Below are positions 7,503-15,680 of a DNA stretch of 64,000 bases, in pieces. The stretch comes from Deltaproteobacteria bacterium HGW-Deltaproteobacteria-12. GTDB lineage: Bacteria; Desulfobacterota; Syntrophia; Syntrophales; Smithellaceae. Position 1 is the first letter of the stretch. Each line of letters opens with the position of its first letter. The stretch is taken from assembly GCA_002840565.1 (NCBI GenBank), contig PHBK01000026.1, positions 46,916 through 110,915 on the forward strand. Direction: 5' to 3'. Made by a program: the position numbers and the translations under genes. Under the pieces are notes generated by a model. That model was not told where the DNA came from. It was given only the letters and a program-made list of their open reading frames with translations, and ran no database searches.

Positions 7503-8758
7503 GACCATTGGGAAAGACAGAAAGATTTGATGTTGAACATGTGGTTCGGAATTTTTCCATGTTCAGATCGCCTGTAGAGACAGCTCCTTTTTACTATCTC
7601 GACAATGCTGCCATGACCCAGACCCCGGATTGTGTCATTGAGGCCATGTATAAACATGAAAGAGGGTGGCGTGCCAATATAAAACGGGGTTTGTACGGCC
7701 CGGCAGAAGAAGCTACACAGGCCTATGAGGACGCACGACAAACTGTGGCCCGCTTTCTCGGTACTTCGGATCCGCATGAGGTCGTCTTCACGAGTGGCGC
7801 GACCTCAAGTATTAACATGCTGGCTTTGATTCTCGGATATGGGATGCGTCCGGGTGATGAAGTCCTGCTTTCTTTGCTGGAGCACCACAGCAACATTGTT
7901 CCGTGGCAGTTGCTCAGCGATCGGACCGGTGTGATCTTGAAATTTCTTCCAGTTAAAGAAGATGGGTGTCTTGATCTGGCAAGGCTTGGTGCCTTTATAA
8001 ATGAGCGCACGAAGCTGGTTGCGTTAACCCACGGATCGAACGTGAGTGCTGCGATTACTGAAGTCGCCGCCATCGTGCAGTGTGCGCATCAACATGGAGC
8101 TAAGGTCATGCTGGATGGTGCCCAGATGGCGCCGCACGGGCCAATCGATCTTGACGCTCTGGATGTTGATTTCTATGTTTTTTCATCCCACAAGGTATAC
8201 GGGCCCACAGGGGTTGGAGTATTATGGGGTCGCAGGGAATGCCTTCAGGAGATGCAACCTGCTTTTGGCGGTGGCGAGATGATAGATGCCGTCACTCTCC
8301 AGAAGAGCTCCTATGCCAGCGTCCCGCATCGTTTTGAAGCAGGTACTCCTCCCGTTACACAGGTGATCGGTTTGGGTGTTGCTTTGGATTGGCTTATGCA
8401 TCAGGACATAAGCGGCATGAAAAAGCATCTTTCCGGTCTTGCCGAAAGAATTATTGCCGGCCTGGCAACCATAGATAAAAAGTCAGGTCTTATCAACATT
8501 TTCGGTCCAGCCCTGGGAAAAGAACGCCTTCCGTTAGTTTCTTTCAGCATAGATGGTGCTCATCCGCATGACATCTGTCAGATGATGAGTGATCGTCATG
8601 GTGTGGCTTTACGGGGTGGTCATCACTGTGCCCAGCCCTTGCATGACCACTGGGGTATACAAGGAAGCACTCGGGTTTCCCTGGCCATATACAATCGTGT
8701 AAATGATGTTGATGCCTTTCTCAACGGGATAGAAGACTGCATTGGTTTGTTTTGCTGA
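7499..8758 (+). CDS. SufS-like PLP-dependent cysteine desulfurase
   Basis: A 419-residue class-V aminotransferase of the SufS/CsdA group, expected to strip sulfur from cysteine and carry it as a persulfide. The PLP lysine is K232 in SSHKVYGPTG, the cofactor-stacking histidine lies in EHHSN, and the sulfur-accepting cysteine is C377 in RGGHHCAQP. It is translationally coupled to the oxyanion transporter ATPase (4-nt overlap) and followed by a SufU-like gene, not by sufBCD. It may therefore serve Mo/W cofactor sulfuration (as a NifS-type protein does with XdhC in Rhodobacter) or local Fe-S assembly. A general NifS is encoded separately at 21.4 kb. Confidence 0.85.
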   Translation: MRPLGKTERFDVEHVVRNFSMFRSPVETAPFYYLDNAAMTQTPDCVIEAMYKHERGWRANIKRGLYGPAEEATQAYEDARQTVARFLGTSDPHEVVFTSGATSSINMLALILGYGMRPGDEVLLSLLEHHSNIVPWQLLSDRTGVILKFLPVKEDGCLDLARLGAFINERTKLVALTHGSNVSAAITEVAAIVQCAHQHGAKVMLDGAQMAPHGPIDLDALDVDFYVFSSHKVYGPTGVGVLWGRRECLQEMQPAFGGGEMIDAVTLQKSSYASVPHRFEAGTPPVTQVIGLGVALDWLMHQDISGMKKHLSGLAERIIAGLATIDKKSGLINIFGPALGKERLPLVSFSIDGAHPHDICQMMSDRHGVALRGGHHCAQPLHDHWGIQGSTRVSLAIYNRVNDVDAFLNGIEDCIGLFC

Positions 8759-8784
8759 ACAAAGAGATATAAAGGGAAATATTG

Positions 8785-9246
8785 ATGGATGATGCCGTCT
8801 ACAATAATTTGATAATATCTTTATCGAAAGAGCTTAAATATGCAGGACAAATAGATTGTCCTGATTGTGAAGCAACCCTCAACAATCCCCTGTGCGGTGA
8901 TCGGGTGACAATTCAGATCTGTGTAGCGGATAAACATATTATTGACTTTCGACATCAGGTGCGAGGATGCATACTATGTAAGGCATCCGCTTCACTTCTT
9001 GCCTCACGTGCATGTGGGATGACGCTAATGGATATTATTGAATTGAGAAAATCACTCACCGAGGTTATAAAGCCAAAATCGGAAGAAGTTGTTTTTCAGG
9101 CCTGCCATGAGATTTTCAGGCCAGTGCGTAAGCATCGAAGCAGGCATTCCTGTGTGCTGTTGCCATATGATGCCTCAATTCAGGCTCTTTCGTCGCTCGT
9201 TGTTCATGACGAAAATAGACTTGATGTTCCGGTGAAAAATATCTAA
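8785..9246 (+). CDS. SufU-like sulfur acceptor / scaffold protein
   Basis: A 153-residue SufU/IscU-fold protein. Three family cysteines are in place: C37 in LCGD (with the zinc-ligand aspartate D39), C62 in GCILCKAS, and C123 in HSCVLLPYD. Typical SufU proteins accept persulfide from SufS by zinc-ligand exchange. An ATG at 8785 with AAAGGGA upstream is preferred over the TTG at 8782. It lies 26 nt after the SufS-like gene and presumably partners it. Extra cysteines at 25, 28 and 65 are not universal. The sulfur's destination (Mo/W cofactor or Fe-S clusters) is inference. Confidence 0.8.
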   Translation: MDDAVYNNLIISLSKELKYAGQIDCPDCEATLNNPLCGDRVTIQICVADKHIIDFRHQVRGCILCKASASLLASRACGMTLMDIIELRKSLTEVIKPKSEEVVFQACHEIFRPVRKHRSRHSCVLLPYDASIQALSSLVVHDENRLDVPVKNI

Positions 9247-9259
9247 AAGAACTGGCATT

Positions 9260-10777
9260 ATGAAAAAGTTTATATTTACACCAAAAGATATCAGGGAAAT
9301 TAAAGCATCAGGTATGCATCCGGCCGACGTGGAAAAGCAGTTGGCTCTCTACCGGCGCGGTTCCAATTACCTCAAACTGCATCGGCCATGCGTTCTTAAA
9401 GATGGAATTGTTTCTCTTTCTCCTGCCCAACGGAAAAAATTAATTGATATTTACGACAGGGAATCCGATAGATACAAATTAATCAAATTTGTCCCGGCCT
9501 CCGGCGCGGCCAGCCGCATGTTTACCGAGTGGTTTTCTGCTATCGGAAAAGGAGGATTCGGCTCCGGAGATCTCGACCGGAAATTCTTCCGGGATTTAAA
9601 GAAATTCCCCTTTTACTCCCGTATTTCCGAAAACAACACCGGTGCCGAATTTTTGGCGAAAAAGGACATCAAAGGTTTGCTGGAATTTATTTTAGGGTCA
9701 AACGGTCTCAATTATGGAAATTTGCCCAAGGCCTTAATACCATTTCACCGGTATGCAGCAGGAGAATCAAGGACTGCCCTCGAAGAGCATCTTCGAGAAG
9801 CAACCGGGTATATCTGCGGCGGCGGCGTCAGTTCTTTGCATTTTACCATATCCGCCGAACATAAGCAGGCCATTGCAAAATATCTGCAGAAGTTAATTGC
9901 GCAGCATGGAGGCACAGGCGGGGGAAAATATAAAGTTGCTTTGTCCCTTCAGTCTGTTTCCACCAATATGATAGCTGCTGCTGAAAACAATCTGCCGCTG
10001 AGGGACGCAGCAGGAGAGCTTGTTTTCCGGCCGGGTGGTCACGGCGCATTGCTGGACAATCTGAACAATCTGGATGCTGATTTTATTTTTATCAGAAACA
10101 TCGATAATATTGTGCCGGAGCTGCTTTCAGAAAAAAACCTTCCTTTCCGGAAGATGCTGGGCGGGATGGCATTGCAGATATCGCAGATGAATTTTGCTTT
10201 TTTGCGCAGCCTGGCAGCAGAGGCGGATTATCCGGAGATCGATAAGATAGTTGCGCACTGCTCGCAGACGCTGAACATTGTTTTCCCGCAGAGTTTTGCA
10301 GGGATGTCGAAAAAGAAGAAATCCCAAATCCTTTTTTCATTATTAAATCGCCCGCTGCGCATTTGCGGTATGGTGAAAAATATTGGAGAGCCCGGTGGCG
10401 GCCCTTTCTGGGTGGTAGAGAAGGACGCGACGCAAACACTGCAAATTGTGGAAGGCGGGCAGGTCGATAAAAGCGATCCCCAGCAGGCGGCGATCTGGGC
10501 GCAGTCCCGATATTTTAATCCGGTGGATATGGTCTGCTGCATCAAAGATTATCAGGGAGATAAGTTCATTCTGGATAACTACGTCGATAAAAATGCTTAT
10601 CTGATTACGACAAAGAATGAAAAAGGCGTCAAGTTCAATGCCCTGGAAATGCCGGGCCTCTGGAACGGTTCCATGGCCTACTGGAATACAATGTTTGTGG
10701 AGCTTCCCTTAAAAGTATTTAATCCGGTGAAGACGGTGTATGACCTGCTGCGCCCGCAACACAGAACAACCTCTTAA
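9260..10777 (+). CDS. DUF4301-family protein, nucleotidyltransferase-like
   Basis: A 505-residue protein matching the uncharacterised DUF4301 family, known mainly from Bacteroidetes and some deltaproteobacteria. Near residue 75 it has KFVPASGAASRMF, which resembles the glycine/serine-rich NTP-binding loop of sugar-nucleotidyltransferases (LAAGxGTRM-like). Further on there are PGGHGALLDNLNNLDADFIF and a segment GEPGGGPFWV, the first resembling nucleotidyltransferase-fold patterns. It starts 13 nt after the SufU-like gene, so it may be co-transcribed, but its function has no obvious link to the Mo/W cluster. Substrate unknown. Confidence 0.75.
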   Translation: MKKFIFTPKDIREIKASGMHPADVEKQLALYRRGSNYLKLHRPCVLKDGIVSLSPAQRKKLIDIYDRESDRYKLIKFVPASGAASRMFTEWFSAIGKGGFGSGDLDRKFFRDLKKFPFYSRISENNTGAEFLAKKDIKGLLEFILGSNGLNYGNLPKALIPFHRYAAGESRTALEEHLREATGYICGGGVSSLHFTISAEHKQAIAKYLQKLIAQHGGTGGGKYKVALSLQSVSTNMIAAAENNLPLRDAAGELVFRPGGHGALLDNLNNLDADFIFIRNIDNIVPELLSEKNLPFRKMLGGMALQISQMNFAFLRSLAAEADYPEIDKIVAHCSQTLNIVFPQSFAGMSKKKKSQILFSLLNRPLRICGMVKNIGEPGGGPFWVVEKDATQTLQIVEGGQVDKSDPQQAAIWAQSRYFNPVDMVCCIKDYQGDKFILDNYVDKNAYLITTKNEKGVKFNALEMPGLWNGSMAYWNTMFVELPLKVFNPVKTVYDLLRPQHRTTS

Positions 10778-10793
10778 AATTGCCCCGGCATTC

Positions 10794-10909
10794 GAGGCTG
10801 TGTCGCAATAGAAAATTGTCATTGCGAACGCACGATAGTGCGTGTGGCAATCCATATATTATTAATGGCTTACGAGATTGCTTCGCTCATTGCATTACGA
10901 CACAGGCTC
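10794..10909. repeat. 116-bp MITE-like element with terminal inverted repeats
   Basis: The left end (GAGGCTGTGTCGCAATAGA) and the reverse complement of the right end (GAGCCTGTGTCGTAATGCA) match at 15 of 19 positions. Inside are a small hairpin, CGCAC-GATA-GTGCG, and the motif GATTGCTTCGCTC, common in dispersed intergenic repeats of deltaproteobacteria. No transposase is present. It lies 17 nt after the DUF4301 gene and could also act as a 3'-end structure. Within this window I see only one copy. Confidence 0.6.
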
Positions 10910-11099
10910 ATTCGCCGGGCAAGCATGGGCAGCATGTCCGGCGAATGCCTGATTGCGCTTCATCGGAAATAATCAAAATACTAATACCTGCTACAATAGA
11001 ATGTGCAATAAAGATAAGCACAGGGAGGTTGATAATCGACCAGACAGAAATACATGATAGAAGATTACAGTGCGGAAACTGATGTGACTTTTCGCAGTC
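10910..11099. other. Non-coding stretch after the MITE-like repeat
   Basis: Together with 10778-10909 this makes a 322-nt gap between two convergent genes. Apart from the repeat I see no convincing gene, and a 100-codon open frame through it is not supported by a start signal. No T-tract terminator is evident. Confidence 0.4.
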
Positions 11100-11456
11100 T
11101 CATAAACTGAGCACACCCCTGGAGATGCGCCATCTGTCAGGAGAGGCAGGATTGGAGGCATCGGCATCCTGATAACGACTGAAATTATCGTACCGTTCAG
11201 AAATCCACTGTTTTATTTTGATGTCTGATAATGTGCGTTCGTCCCTGTTCTTGCTAAGATAATCGTCAATGGATTCCTCCTTGATAATTATCTCGATCTT
11301 CTTGGAACGCTTGTTTTGTCCTTGGGGGACGTTGTCTCGTTTCCAGTCGATCTGTATTAAATAATCACTGCCGGAGAGGCGTGAACCAACCCAGGCATTT
11401 GCCGGGAAAAGCGGCTTTATAATCCGAATCCAATGATCCAGTAAATCTTCAGTCAT
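11100..11456 (-). CDS. Hypothetical protein, 118 residues
   Basis: A soluble, charged protein of 118 residues that I do not recognise. It begins MTEDLLDHWIRIIKPLF and has a central basic stretch (KRDNVPQGQNKRSKK), followed by a segment rich in acidic residues and isoleucine (KIEIIIKEESIDDYL). No signal peptide or membrane segment. It is isolated, convergent with the DUF4301 gene and divergent from the cold-shock gene. A weak GGGGAAAG lies upstream of the start. Confidence 0.55.
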   Translation of the reverse strand: MTEDLLDHWIRIIKPLFPANAWVGSRLSGSDYLIQIDWKRDNVPQGQNKRSKKIEIIIKEESIDDYLSKNRDERTLSDIKIKQWISERYDNFSRYQDADASNPASPDRWRISRGVLSL

Positions 11457-11883
11457 GGCGGCTAAATCTTTCCCCTACTAAAAAGATATTTATTTTTTGT
11501 TGCATACACATGCTATGCTCTTTGCCGGGGAAGTCAACTTAATTTATCTTATGTCTGTATTTGCATGAACCGTAAATATTATTTTCAGAAAGCATAAACA
11601 TCGTAAAGCACCGCTTTATATGAGGAAGCGTAATGCATTTTCGTAAGTATTGTGCGCCCGAAACCTCATCTATTCAAATAAAGCTTGACTATTATGAGCT
11701 ATTGTCGTACTGTCCGGTCAACTTCGGATATTTAGAAATAAAGATGCGAAGGAAAGAGTTGGGTTTAGACATTTTGAAGCACGTAGGTTAGCTACCGGGT
11801 ACTTTAGGGTCTTGGTGGCTTTTTTTATTTCTGTCATTGTGCTGATTCAACTTTTGAAAATTTATGAAAGGAGGATTAGATCT
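11457..11883. other. 427-nt region upstream of the cold-shock gene
   Basis: No gene seen. It should hold the promoter and a long 5' leader for the cold-shock gene. Leaders of csp genes are often 100-200 nt long and fold differently with temperature; this one would be about 170 nt if the promoter at 11685 is used. Confidence 0.45.
11685..11713 (+). promoter_or_regulatory. Candidate sigma-70 promoter for the cold-shock gene
   Basis: TTGACT at 11685-11690, a 17-nt spacer, and TACTGT at 11708-11713. The -35 matches consensus at five of six positions and the -10 is weaker. Confidence 0.35.
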
Positions 11884-12084
11884 ATGTCAGAAGGTAAAGT
11901 AAAATGGTTCAATGAAGGCAAAGGTTTCGGGTTCATCGAGAATTCTGAAGGCGGAGACGTATTTGTTCACTTCAGCGCGATTCAGGCCAGCGGCTTCAAG
12001 ACACTGCAGGAAGGCGCGAGCGTCAGTTTCGATATTGAGAAGGGACCCAAAGGCCCGTCGGCAGTCAATGTGAAAGCACTGTAA
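11884..12084 (+). CDS. Cold-shock domain protein (CspA family)
   Basis: A 66-residue single-domain cold-shock protein, a nucleic-acid chaperone. It has both RNA-binding motifs, KGFGFIE (RNP1) and DVFVHFSAI (RNP2), and the opening [13 protein letters not shown]. The ATG at 11884 has a strong AAAGGAGG 8-9 nt upstream. An in-frame GTG at 11812 would add 24 residues foreign to the family and is rejected. A terminator follows, then two small genes on the same strand. Confidence 0.95.
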   Translation: MSEGKVKWFNEGKGFGFIENSEGGDVFVHFSAIQASGFKTLQEGASVSFDIEKGPKGPSAVNVKAL

Positions 12085-12104
12085 TCAAATGCTGCTAACA
12101 GAAG

Positions 12105-12146
12105 AGGCACTCCATCAACTCAGTTTGCTGGAGTGCCTTTCTATTT
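12105..12146 (+). terminator. Intrinsic terminator after csp
   Basis: AGGCACTCCA (12105-12114) pairs perfectly with TGGAGTGCCT (12129-12138) and is followed by TTCTATTT. The loop is 14 nt. Confidence 0.75.
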
Positions 12147-12193
12147 AAATCTGTTCAGTGATACCTGGAAGAAAGGCAGAGAGGCATTAGAAA

Positions 12194-12349
12194 ATGGGAA
12201 AACCAATGTACAACTTCGGGAAAAACGCAAAAGAAAAAGCAAAGCAGCAGAAACAAATGGATAAGGCTGAAAAACGCCGGATAGCCAAACAAAGTAGGGA
12301 TAATATAAAGTCGAGCGAACTGAACGAAGACACAAACAATGCCGAATAG
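12194..12349 (+). CDS. Small basic protein, 51 residues, beside csp
   Basis: A 51-residue highly charged protein beginning MGKPMYNFGKNAKEKAKQQK. It is lysine- and glutamine-rich and likely helical. From memory, very similar small proteins recur next to cold-shock genes in proteobacteria, usually annotated as hypothetical; I cannot verify that here. A GAAAGGCAGAGAGG stretch upstream may serve as ribosome binding site. It starts 48 nt after the csp terminator stem. It may bind RNA or ribosomes given its composition, but this is only inference. Confidence 0.6.
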   Translation: MGKPMYNFGKNAKEKAKQQKQMDKAEKRRIAKQSRDNIKSSELNEDTNNAE

Positions 12350-12438
12350 GACTGGCTGGCGGTCATTACAACTGCTGTGATTCTATGACCATTATGGAAA
12401 TGGAATCGTAAACCATTAATAACTAGAGGTGAGTTCAA

Positions 12439-12630
12439 ATGTGGGAAGTCGTAACATCTAACGGTAACAATATTAAAAGTGATAGACAGAAAGTACTGGG
12501 GGGATGGATTGTCAGAACATTTAAATCAGACGCCTACGGTCGCAGGGAGGAGCAATCTTTTGTCAGTGACCCCGCGCACGAATGGAAGGTGTACAAAGAA
12601 CCATTTAAAACAAAGACGAAAGTCCTGTAA
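12439..12630 (+). CDS. Small conserved-looking protein, 63 residues
   Basis: A 63-residue soluble protein starting MWEVVTSNGNNIKSDRQKV, with GGWIVRTF and FVSDPAHEWK segments that suggest a compact beta-rich fold. GAGGTGA lies about 8 nt before the ATG. It is the third gene of a csp-linked trio. I do not recognise a named family. Possible stress or cold function is suggested only by position. Confidence 0.6.
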   Translation: MWEVVTSNGNNIKSDRQKVLGGWIVRTFKSDAYGRREEQSFVSDPAHEWKVYKEPFKTKTKVL

Positions 12631-12689
12631 TTAATTATCCGTCAAGGCAATACAGGTTAAAACAGCTAAAATAATGCGATTTATCCCGG

Positions 12690-13664
12690 CTAAATAATCC
12701 AGCGTTCGCAATCCTCTCTGGCTGCGGCTTTAGTATTAATCGCTGTTGATGTACTTCCGCTTTCGCACATTACCCTGGCTTCCTGATCATCCGGAGCATC
12801 ACTGTAACGAACACATAAGGCAGCCGCCGTGCCGACGATAAATTCATCGCCGCCATAAGGCACCAGAACCTGCGGCCCGGGAAAATCAGCCATATAAAGA
12901 ACAAGATCATTTTCCTGCACCAGTGTTTGCATGGCGTTGTTGTCTGCTTTATTTCGCCCCACAATAATCTTGGAGTTTTCATTGATCCGGAAATGACGGC
13001 CGTATTTGAGCAATTCGATATCACGAATCGAACGATCTTCTGCGTGGGAAAATAAATCACGCAGGCGCCTGGTGAATATCGCGTCAGTTAGCAGGCAGCC
13101 TCCGGCCGGAGGTGCATAATTGCTGATGCCGAAATCCAGCGCCAGTTGCATCTGCGGTTTGCGGCCGCGGCCCGAAATCGCCAGTAAGCGGGAGCGGTCA
13201 ATCTTGCCTTCCCGTTCGGCTTTGATCGGCTCCAGAAGCAAAGCGGAAAGCGGCCGCAGTATATAATCAGGATAGCCCGAATTTCTGGCTACAACAAAAA
13301 GAGATTGTTTGTTTTGCGACATCGGACGCTGGCCGAGTACTTCTCCGGTAATAATAAAATCCGCACCGGTTTCTTCCATTTTTTTTCCGGCAAACTTCAG
13401 CATCAGGGTGTGACAGTCAATGCAGGGATTCATGTTTTTGCCGTAGCCGTAACGCGGCGATTTAAGCATGGCCAAGTGGTCGGCCGTGAAATTGTCCACG
13501 ATCAGCTGCAGATTAATTTGGCGGGCGGCTTCCCCGGCCTTTTTGGCAGTGAAAAAAGGTGTTTCGAAAGTAAGTCCCAAGACTTCAATATTCTGCCTGC
13601 GGACAACTTCTGCCGCCAGTATGCTGTCCAATCCACCCGAAAAAAGAGCAATTGCTTTAGTCAT
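12690..13664 (-). CDS. MnmA/ThiI-like PP-loop protein with C-terminal NFACT-R-like domain
   Basis: A 324-residue ATP-pyrophosphatase. The PP-loop is FSGGLDSILA at the N-terminus. NPCIDCH (near residue 80) corresponds to the NPCxxC motif that holds the first catalytic cysteine of MnmA, and a second cysteine lies in PAGGCLLTD near residue 190. After about residue 215 comes a small domain (KYGRHFRI, KIIVGRNKADN, GPQVLVPYGG) resembling the NFACT-R/DUF814 RNA-binding module. Such proteins are usually annotated as tRNA thiolation enzymes. The exact tRNA position is unknown. Free-standing on the minus strand. Confidence 0.75.
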   Translation of the reverse strand: MTKAIALFSGGLDSILAAEVVRRQNIEVLGLTFETPFFTAKKAGEAARQINLQLIVDNFTADHLAMLKSPRYGYGKNMNPCIDCHTLMLKFAGKKMEETGADFIITGEVLGQRPMSQNKQSLFVVARNSGYPDYILRPLSALLLEPIKAEREGKIDRSRLLAISGRGRKPQMQLALDFGISNYAPPAGGCLLTDAIFTRRLRDLFSHAEDRSIRDIELLKYGRHFRINENSKIIVGRNKADNNAMQTLVQENDLVLYMADFPGPQVLVPYGGDEFIVGTAAALCVRYSDAPDDQEARVMCESGSTSTAINTKAAAREDCERWII

Positions 13665-13776
13665 TAAATATGTCCATTCGTACTTTTCGTGAAAATAAAA
13701 TGCGCCCCGGACATCTATCCTGAGCGCTGAAAAAAATAATTTTGTTATTACTCCGGCAAATACACATATACACGGT

Positions 13777-13840
13777 TGTCATGCCGGGCTTGATCCGGCA
13801 TCCAGTACTGTTCTGGATTCCGGCTTCCGCCGGAATGACA
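13777..13840. repeat. 64-bp inverted-repeat element (TGTCATGCCGG type)
   Basis: The ends TGTCATGCCGG and CCGGAATGACA are complementary at 10 of 11 positions, with an internal small hairpin CCAGTACTGTTCTGG. This matches a repeat widespread between genes in many proteobacteria (TTGATCCGGCATCCAG...CTTCCGCCGGAATGAC type). It lies just downstream of the LysM gene and may stabilise or end its transcript. Confidence 0.65.
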
Positions 13841-13876
13841 GTATGGACATTTATTGCTGCCGGATTAATAAATATA

Positions 13877-15550
13877 TCAGTATCTGGCAAAACCGGCCTG
13901 CCATAATTCGCTGATCAGACCCCGTAATCCGTCATCAATTGCAAAATCAACTACATACAGGTCTCTGTCTGTTTTGATTTTCATCCCCGTAAAACCGAAA
14001 GTGAACGGCGCCTGGTTTTTATCCACACCGGAGAATGTAAAATAACCGTAAGTGGAAGGAATGGCTAGAGCAGGTAAAATCTTTTCCATGATAATTTTGG
14101 GAGAGTCGGAGCTGTCAACAGAGATCAATCCGTAGCCTCTTTGCTTGAAGATATTGATAAATTGCTCCGGCAGACTGCGCGAATAAATAATATATTTTTT
14201 ATCGGCATGCTCAATCAATACGTCGGATTTGATGGACAGGTTAAATCCGTCTTTTTCCACGTTGAATACTTTGACGTCAGCATCCTTATTGGCGGTGAAA
14301 CCTAAATGGGTAACCAGGGCATGCGTAAAATCTTTAGCCGTTGTTGCCGGGAAAACAGGCAGAGGAGAGAGTGAATAAATCTCTTCGGGTCTGCCGGCAA
14401 GACCTTTTTCCGCATCTATCTCCGTTATAATCAGGCCGTTTTTTCGAGCGTAGTTTTTAATTGCTTTGGGCAATAAGGAGTTATTTTCCGGCACAAAGCG
14501 CAGTGCCTGAATTGAGGTACGGTTCTGTCGGGAGTCTGTTTTGGCAATCTGCCAGTCCACTACAACTTCAACCGGGAGAACGCTGCCTGTTGACAGGGGT
14601 GTATCTCTCTTGGTCATGCTGTAGTCTTTGGTTGCGGCGATAATTTTTCTTAAAATGGCGATAACGTCATCTTTTTTATCCACTTTAACTATGGAGAAGT
14701 TTTTCCAGTTTTCGCGAATCAGCTTTTTCAGATTATCATGAAGGCGATTTTCCCAGTCGAGAAATACGGTAGTTTTATCATCAAATTCGATGACCGGAAT
14801 TTTTGCACAGTCAATGGTAACCTGTCCGGTTTTGGCAATGGGCAGATAGTAGTTTCCTGATGATAAAACGGAGGCGTTCATCTGGGTTAATATCTGTTTG
14901 ATAACGGCGAGCTTAACCGCCGGTGACATAGCTATATTTTCTTTGATTTTAGTTGCTTCCTGCGGTTGAGGTTGACTTTCGGCAGGAATTACTTTGACCT
15001 GCTCGGCAATGTTTAGTTCTTGTCCGGCGTCTGTTTTTACGGGAAGTTTTATAACCTGTCCGGCATAGATTTTATTGGCGTTGGAGATCCGGGGGTTCAT
15101 TGATTTGATTAGCTTAACGGTCTTCAGATGTTCGGTCCTGATTTTTAATTCCCGTTCGATAATTGTTATCAAACTATCGCCTTTTTTAATCCTGTAGGTT
15201 TTTGTCCCGGCAGGCGCGTTGGCATTTGTTGCCGCGGCAGAAGAGCTTTTGCCGGGCAGTTTGAGGATTTGTCCCGCATAAAGTTTGTTGAGATCTTCGA
15301 TTTCGGGATTGAGCTGTCGAATAATGCGGTAATTATCAGGGATGTCACTCTCGGTGATTCCGGGCATTTTTCTGATGATAGCGGAAATGACATCTCCTTT
15401 TTTGACTTTATAAAGTCGGACATTTTGTTTGGAAACAGCGGTTTTTTTAAGTGATATTTGTGCCGTGTCTTCTTTAGCCCAGGAAGGTTGGCAAAGAAAT
15501 GCAGCTAACATAAAAACAGCAATTATTACTAAGGTATCGCGCTTTATCAT
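13877..15550 (-). CDS. Exported protein with two LysM domains
   Basis: A 557-residue protein with an N-terminal signal peptide (MIKRDTLVIIAVFMLAAFLC, cleavage near SWAKE). Two LysM peptidoglycan-binding modules follow, about residues 43-96 (LYKVKKGDVISAII ... YAGQILKLP) and 117-170 (TYRIKKGDSLITII ... YAGQVIKLP). The remaining 390 residues have no domain I recognise and look alpha/beta, with no membrane segment. It probably sits in the periplasm attached to the cell wall. No partner gene adjoins it. Confidence 0.8.
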   Translation of the reverse strand: MIKRDTLVIIAVFMLAAFLCQPSWAKEDTAQISLKKTAVSKQNVRLYKVKKGDVISAIIRKMPGITESDIPDNYRIIRQLNPEIEDLNKLYAGQILKLPGKSSSAAATNANAPAGTKTYRIKKGDSLITIIERELKIRTEHLKTVKLIKSMNPRISNANKIYAGQVIKLPVKTDAGQELNIAEQVKVIPAESQPQPQEATKIKENIAMSPAVKLAVIKQILTQMNASVLSSGNYYLPIAKTGQVTIDCAKIPVIEFDDKTTVFLDWENRLHDNLKKLIRENWKNFSIVKVDKKDDVIAILRKIIAATKDYSMTKRDTPLSTGSVLPVEVVVDWQIAKTDSRQNRTSIQALRFVPENNSLLPKAIKNYARKNGLIITEIDAEKGLAGRPEEIYSLSPLPVFPATTAKDFTHALVTHLGFTANKDADVKVFNVEKDGFNLSIKSDVLIEHADKKYIIYSRSLPEQFINIFKQRGYGLISVDSSDSPKIIMEKILPALAIPSTYGYFTFSGVDKNQAPFTFGFTGMKIKTDRDLYVVDFAIDDGLRGLISELWQAGFARY

Positions 15551-15680
15551 ATTTATTTTCCGCCCGTTGAGATGTAGGGGACTGGTAGGGTATTTACTTT
15601 AATTGGCAATAAAAGTCAAACACTTATCCGGCAGACAGATGTGGGAAGCGGCAAAGTTGGCGTCGTCAGGCGACGGAGCA

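Noticed and set aside
11812..11883. GTG start of the cold-shock gene at 11812
   Set aside because: It would add 24 residues foreign to the family; the ATG at 11884 has a strong ribosome binding site.
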